DNA from: UMGS2069 sp900557585
Lineage (GTDB): Bacteria > Bacillota > Clostridia > Christensenellales > UBA1242
Direction: 5' to 3'
DNA: 6,932 nt
Assembly: GCA_902476355.1 (NCBI GenBank)
Contig: CABSCS010000028.1
Span: forward strand, 1 to 6,932
In this document: piece by piece, positions 5,194-6,932 of the stretch
Position numbering within the stretch: position 1 is the stretch's first letter
Layout of the letters: each line of letters opens with the position of its first letter
The notes under the pieces: generated by a model
Told to the model about the DNA's origin: nothing
Seen by the model: the letters and a program-made list of their open reading frames with translations, nothing else
The model's database searches: none
Made by a program: the position numbers and the translations under genes

Positions 5194-6455
5194 TTAACCT
5201 CGTCGAATTTGGCTTGCATTGTTGGATTGTCTTTAACAAGTTTTTTGATTGACAAATCTTGTGCTTTATCGTTTGCAAGACGAAGTTGACGTTCAGAGCC
5301 AATCAAACTCTCCTTCACTTTTTGCAAGTGGTCGATTGTCTTGTCAATTTCATCAATTGCGCCAGCAAATTTTTCAGACGCCAAGCGATAGTTGTTTGCA
5401 AACTTTGTTTGAAAATCATAAAGACTATTTTCAAAATTTGTCACATCAATATTTTGCGCCTTCACAACCGCAAGTTCCTTTTTGTATGAAAGCGAGTTAT
5501 GCGAAGCATTTCGCAAAATTGTGATAAGTTGAATGAAAAATTGAGGACGAATCACATACATTTTTGGATATTTATATGAAACATCAACAATGCCAGTGTT
5601 ATAAAGTTCGCTGTCATTTTCAAGAAGCGAAACCAAAACTGCATATTCGCACTTCTTCTCTTTGCGGTCTTTGTCAAGTTCTTTGAAAAAGTCTTCGTTT
5701 TTGTGCTTGGTTGCAGTTGTTTCATTTTCGTTTTTCATTTCAAACATGATTGAAACATATTCGGTTCCATCTTCGTCATAGTCACGATAAATAAAGTCAC
5801 CTTTGCTTCCGCTTGACGCATCATTATCTTTCTCGAAATATGCGTTTGGAAAACTTGTTGCACGGATTTTGTTAAACTCAATTTCGCAGTGTTGTTCAAG
5901 CGATTCACCAACCATTTTTGTTGAAAGTTTCGATTTCATGTCTTTAAGACGCTCAATAATGTCATCTTTCAGTTTCAAACGGTCTTCATAGTCATCTTTC
6001 ATCGACTTTTCTTTAAGTTCAAAAGACTTTTGATTGTTCTCTATTGCGCTTTTAAGAGTGTTAATGGTCATGTCACGGTCGTTGCATGCCTTTGTCACAG
6101 CCAATGTTTGCTCGGTTTCTTTGTTTTTAAGTTCGGCAGAAAGTTTCAAAATTTCTGAATCTTTCTTTGAAACAGCCTCGTTGACTGCAAGTTTTGTGTT
6201 GGTTTCAGATGCTTCAAGTTTAGATGTTAAAGAGGCAATTTCCTTGTCTTTGTCAGCAATTTTCTTTTCAAGGTCATTCTGATTTTTGCTTTTCAAAAGT
6301 TCAATTTCTGCATTTTTAACCTTCACAATTTGTTCTTCTTTTTCATGCAAAAGTTTTTCAAACTCACCATCTTTCACCTGCTTTATAATAGAAAGATATT
6401 CTGGTTCAGTAAGTTCAAACTCTTTTTTGCAATGCGGACAAACAATTTTATTCAT
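5184..6455 (-). CDS. DUF2130 protein (nuclease-fold, coiled-coil; RmuC-like organisation)
   Basis: A 423-residue cytosolic protein. Residues 1-16 have half a zinc ribbon (MNKIVCPHCKKEF, one CxxC pair). Residues about 25-175 are a long Lys/Glu-rich coiled coil. Residues about 178-315 are the DUF2130 core, predicted to adopt a restriction-endonuclease-like fold: MVGESLEQHCEIEFNKIR, KGDFIYRDYDEDG with D220, and IMFEMKNE with E239 and K241, giving a D...ExK catalytic signature. Residues 320-400 are a second helical region, ending in the family-typical RQLRLANDKAQDLSIKKL. The length agrees with family members, so it is intact. The order coiled coil then nuclease core resembles RmuC proteins, which limit recombination between inverted repeats, but the true role of DUF2130 is unknown. 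The start is set by AAGGAG (6463-6468), 7 bases before ATG. It lies 20 bases after the four-helix-bundle pseudogene and probably shares its transcript; its last codons overlap the hydrolase remnant. Confidence 0.92.
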   Translation of the reverse strand: MNKIVCPHCKKEFELTEPEYLSIIKQVKDGEFEKLLHEKEEQIVKVKNAEIELLKSKNQNDLEKKIADKDKEIASLTSKLEASETNTKLAVNEAVSKKDSEILKLSAELKNKETEQTLAVTKACNDRDMTINTLKSAIENNQKSFELKEKSMKDDYEDRLKLKDDIIERLKDMKSKLSTKMVGESLEQHCEIEFNKIRATSFPNAYFEKDNDASSGSKGDFIYRDYDEDGTEYVSIMFEMKNENETTATKHKNEDFFKELDKDRKEKKCEYAVLVSLLENDSELYNTGIVDVSYKYPKMYVIRPQFFIQLITILRNASHNSLSYKKELAVVKAQNIDVTNFENSLYDFQTKFANNYRLASEKFAGAIDEIDKTIDHLQKVKESLIGSERQLRLANDKAQDLSIKKLVKDNPTMQAKFDEVKKK

Positions 6456-6475
6456 TTTTTGGCTCCTTTGATAAT

Positions 6476-6827
6476 TTATTTGATTGACGCTTTTAAAGTG
6501 TTGATTGACTTTATAAGCAATATTTTATTCTTTACAATTTTTGCTTTCAATAACTTATATTTTTCATCATATAACATGTTTGATTTATATATTAAGTCCA
6601 ACCAATTTTCAGTTTCATTTGCTTCTTTCAATGCAATTTCAAATTTTAAAACCATGTCTATCTGCTTTGAGGATAATTCGCTTCTGCAATATTGCGCTGA
6701 TACTGGTTCCATTTCTTTTGATTTAGTCACAAATTTGATATTCTTTTATTCCTTTCAACTAATTTGCAAGCGAAATTATATCCGAAGCAAAATCTTATGA
6801 AAGTGTCAACAATACATTTTCTTTCAT
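6476..6827 (-). pseudogene. Decayed four-helix bundle protein gene (23S rRNA intervening-sequence/avd-like family)
   Basis: The longest open piece (6476-6730, 84 codons from GTG) is only the 3' part. Read from ATG 6827, the 5' part gives MKENVLLTLS, stop, DFASDIISLAN, stop, LKGIKEYQICD, stop, IKRNGTSISA. A one-base deletion near 6691-6692 shifts to NIAEANYPQSR, and a second near 6659-6660 shifts to DMVLKFEIALKEANETENWL and on to the end. Put together this follows the family pattern dFA..ii.l, QL.RSGTSIgANIaEA, IALKEa.ETe.WL. Three nonsense codons (TAA 6797, TAG 6761, TAA 6725) are each explained by one substitution, and the repaired length is 117 residues, the normal size. It retains a promoter. 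Family members occur in 23S rRNA intervening sequences and as free-standing genes; the avd protein of diversity-generating retroelements is related. No retroelement is seen here. Translation of the 84-codon 3' piece is possible but has no convincing ribosome binding site. Confidence 0.85.
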
Positions 6828-6830
6828 AAG
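6794..6830. repeat. Perfect 10-bp inverted repeat over the pseudogene start
   Basis: CTTATGAAAG (6794-6803) and CTTTCATAAG (6821-6830) are exact reverse complements 17 bases apart. The right arm contains the pseudogene ATG and follows its -10 box. In RNA it would form a stem-loop at the very 5' end; in DNA it could be an operator at the transcription start. Confidence 0.5.
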
Positions 6831-6833
6831 TAT

Positions 6834-6862
6834 ATGATAGCATAAAATATCACCAAATGCAA
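6834..6862 (-). promoter_or_regulatory. Sigma-A promoter of the pseudogene/DUF2130 transcript
   Basis: Minus-strand TTGCAT (6862-6857), a 17-base spacer and TATCAT (6839-6834) form a good vegetative promoter. Transcription would begin about at the pseudogene ATG (6827), giving an almost leaderless message. The pseudogene is dead, so this promoter may now mainly serve the DUF2130 gene. A second, weaker TATAAT lies at 6780-6775 inside the pseudogene. Confidence 0.55.
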
Positions 6863-6904
6863 ATCCGTTTTATTTTTGAACAAATATTTTGACAAATTAG
6901 ACAT

Positions 6905-6932
6905 AAAAAAACTCAACTAAAACAAGTTGAGT
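6905..6932 (-). terminator. Rho-independent terminator of a gene right of the window
   Basis: On the minus strand ACTCAACT pairs with AGTTGAGT (arms 6932-6925 and 6918-6911, loop of 6) and is followed by at least six T residues (plus-strand A run 6905-6910). The stem may extend beyond the window edge. It separates the upstream minus-strand gene from the promoter at 6834-6862. Confidence 0.75.

Noticed and set aside
4260..6800. Plus-strand open frames opposite the glycosylase, DUF2130 and four-helix-bundle genes
   Set aside because: Each mirrors a real minus-strand gene and reads as low-complexity hydrophobic or Ser/Phe-rich peptide, as expected for the complement of AT-rich Lys/Glu codons.
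6775..6809. Perfect TTGACA (6809-6804) and TATAAT (6780-6775) as one promoter
   Set aside because: The spacer is 23 bases, too long for a sigma-A promoter.
6476..6827. avd component of a diversity-generating retroelement
   Set aside because: No reverse transcriptase, template repeat or variable repeat is present, and the gene is broken.

Overview
The window is AT-rich. It has SD-type ribosome binding sites (AAGGAG, AGGAGG), intrinsic terminators, a zinc-ribbon-rich surface protein and a family content (DUF6273, peptidase M64, HIHDW-type Cys/His repeats, DUF2130) typical of anaerobic gut Firmicutes, probably an uncultured Clostridia-like lineage. That placement is inference from gene content and composition. 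Every gene I can support is on the minus strand; I see no plausible plus-strand protein gene.

Left edge (1-297): a highly structured non-coding segment that ends in the 3' end of a tRNA (81-101), followed by a good plus-strand terminator (106-153). Next (298-3465) is a large secreted, membrane-anchored protein that joins an N-terminal DUF6273 module to an M64 (IgA-protease-type) zinc peptidase, an Ig-like region, a MucBP-like domain and Cys/His repeats. Its upstream region (3466-3682) holds a possible promoter and a dyad. At 3683-3889 is a short broken ORF that joins the first motif of a HAD phosphatase to what looks like a piece of a phage-type Bro-N protein. A tRNA-Leu(UAG) with its own promoter and terminator follows (3991-4073); its acceptor stem has two mismatches.

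Right part: a HhH-GPD DNA glycosylase with a C-terminal four-Cys cluster (4231-4992), the C-terminal remnant of an alpha/beta-hydrolase-like gene (5026-5193), a DUF2130 nuclease-fold protein with a long coiled coil (5184-6455), and a decayed gene for a four-helix bundle protein of the 23S-rRNA-intervening-sequence/avd-like family (6476-6827; three nonsense codons and two frameshifts). The window closes with the terminator of a minus-strand gene lying beyond 6932.

The three intact protein genes do not form an evident pathway. One acts at the cell surface on extracellular protein; the other two are DNA-related (base excision, nuclease-fold). The most notable property of the region is the density of broken pieces (tRNA 3' end, HAD/Bro-N chimera, hydrolase tail, four-helix-bundle pseudogene, mispaired tRNA-Leu) between intact genes. 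This suggests repeated insertion, deletion and recombination. I did not find an obvious new defence system; the best candidates for novelty are the DUF6273-M64 surface protein and the tRNA-Leu anomalies.
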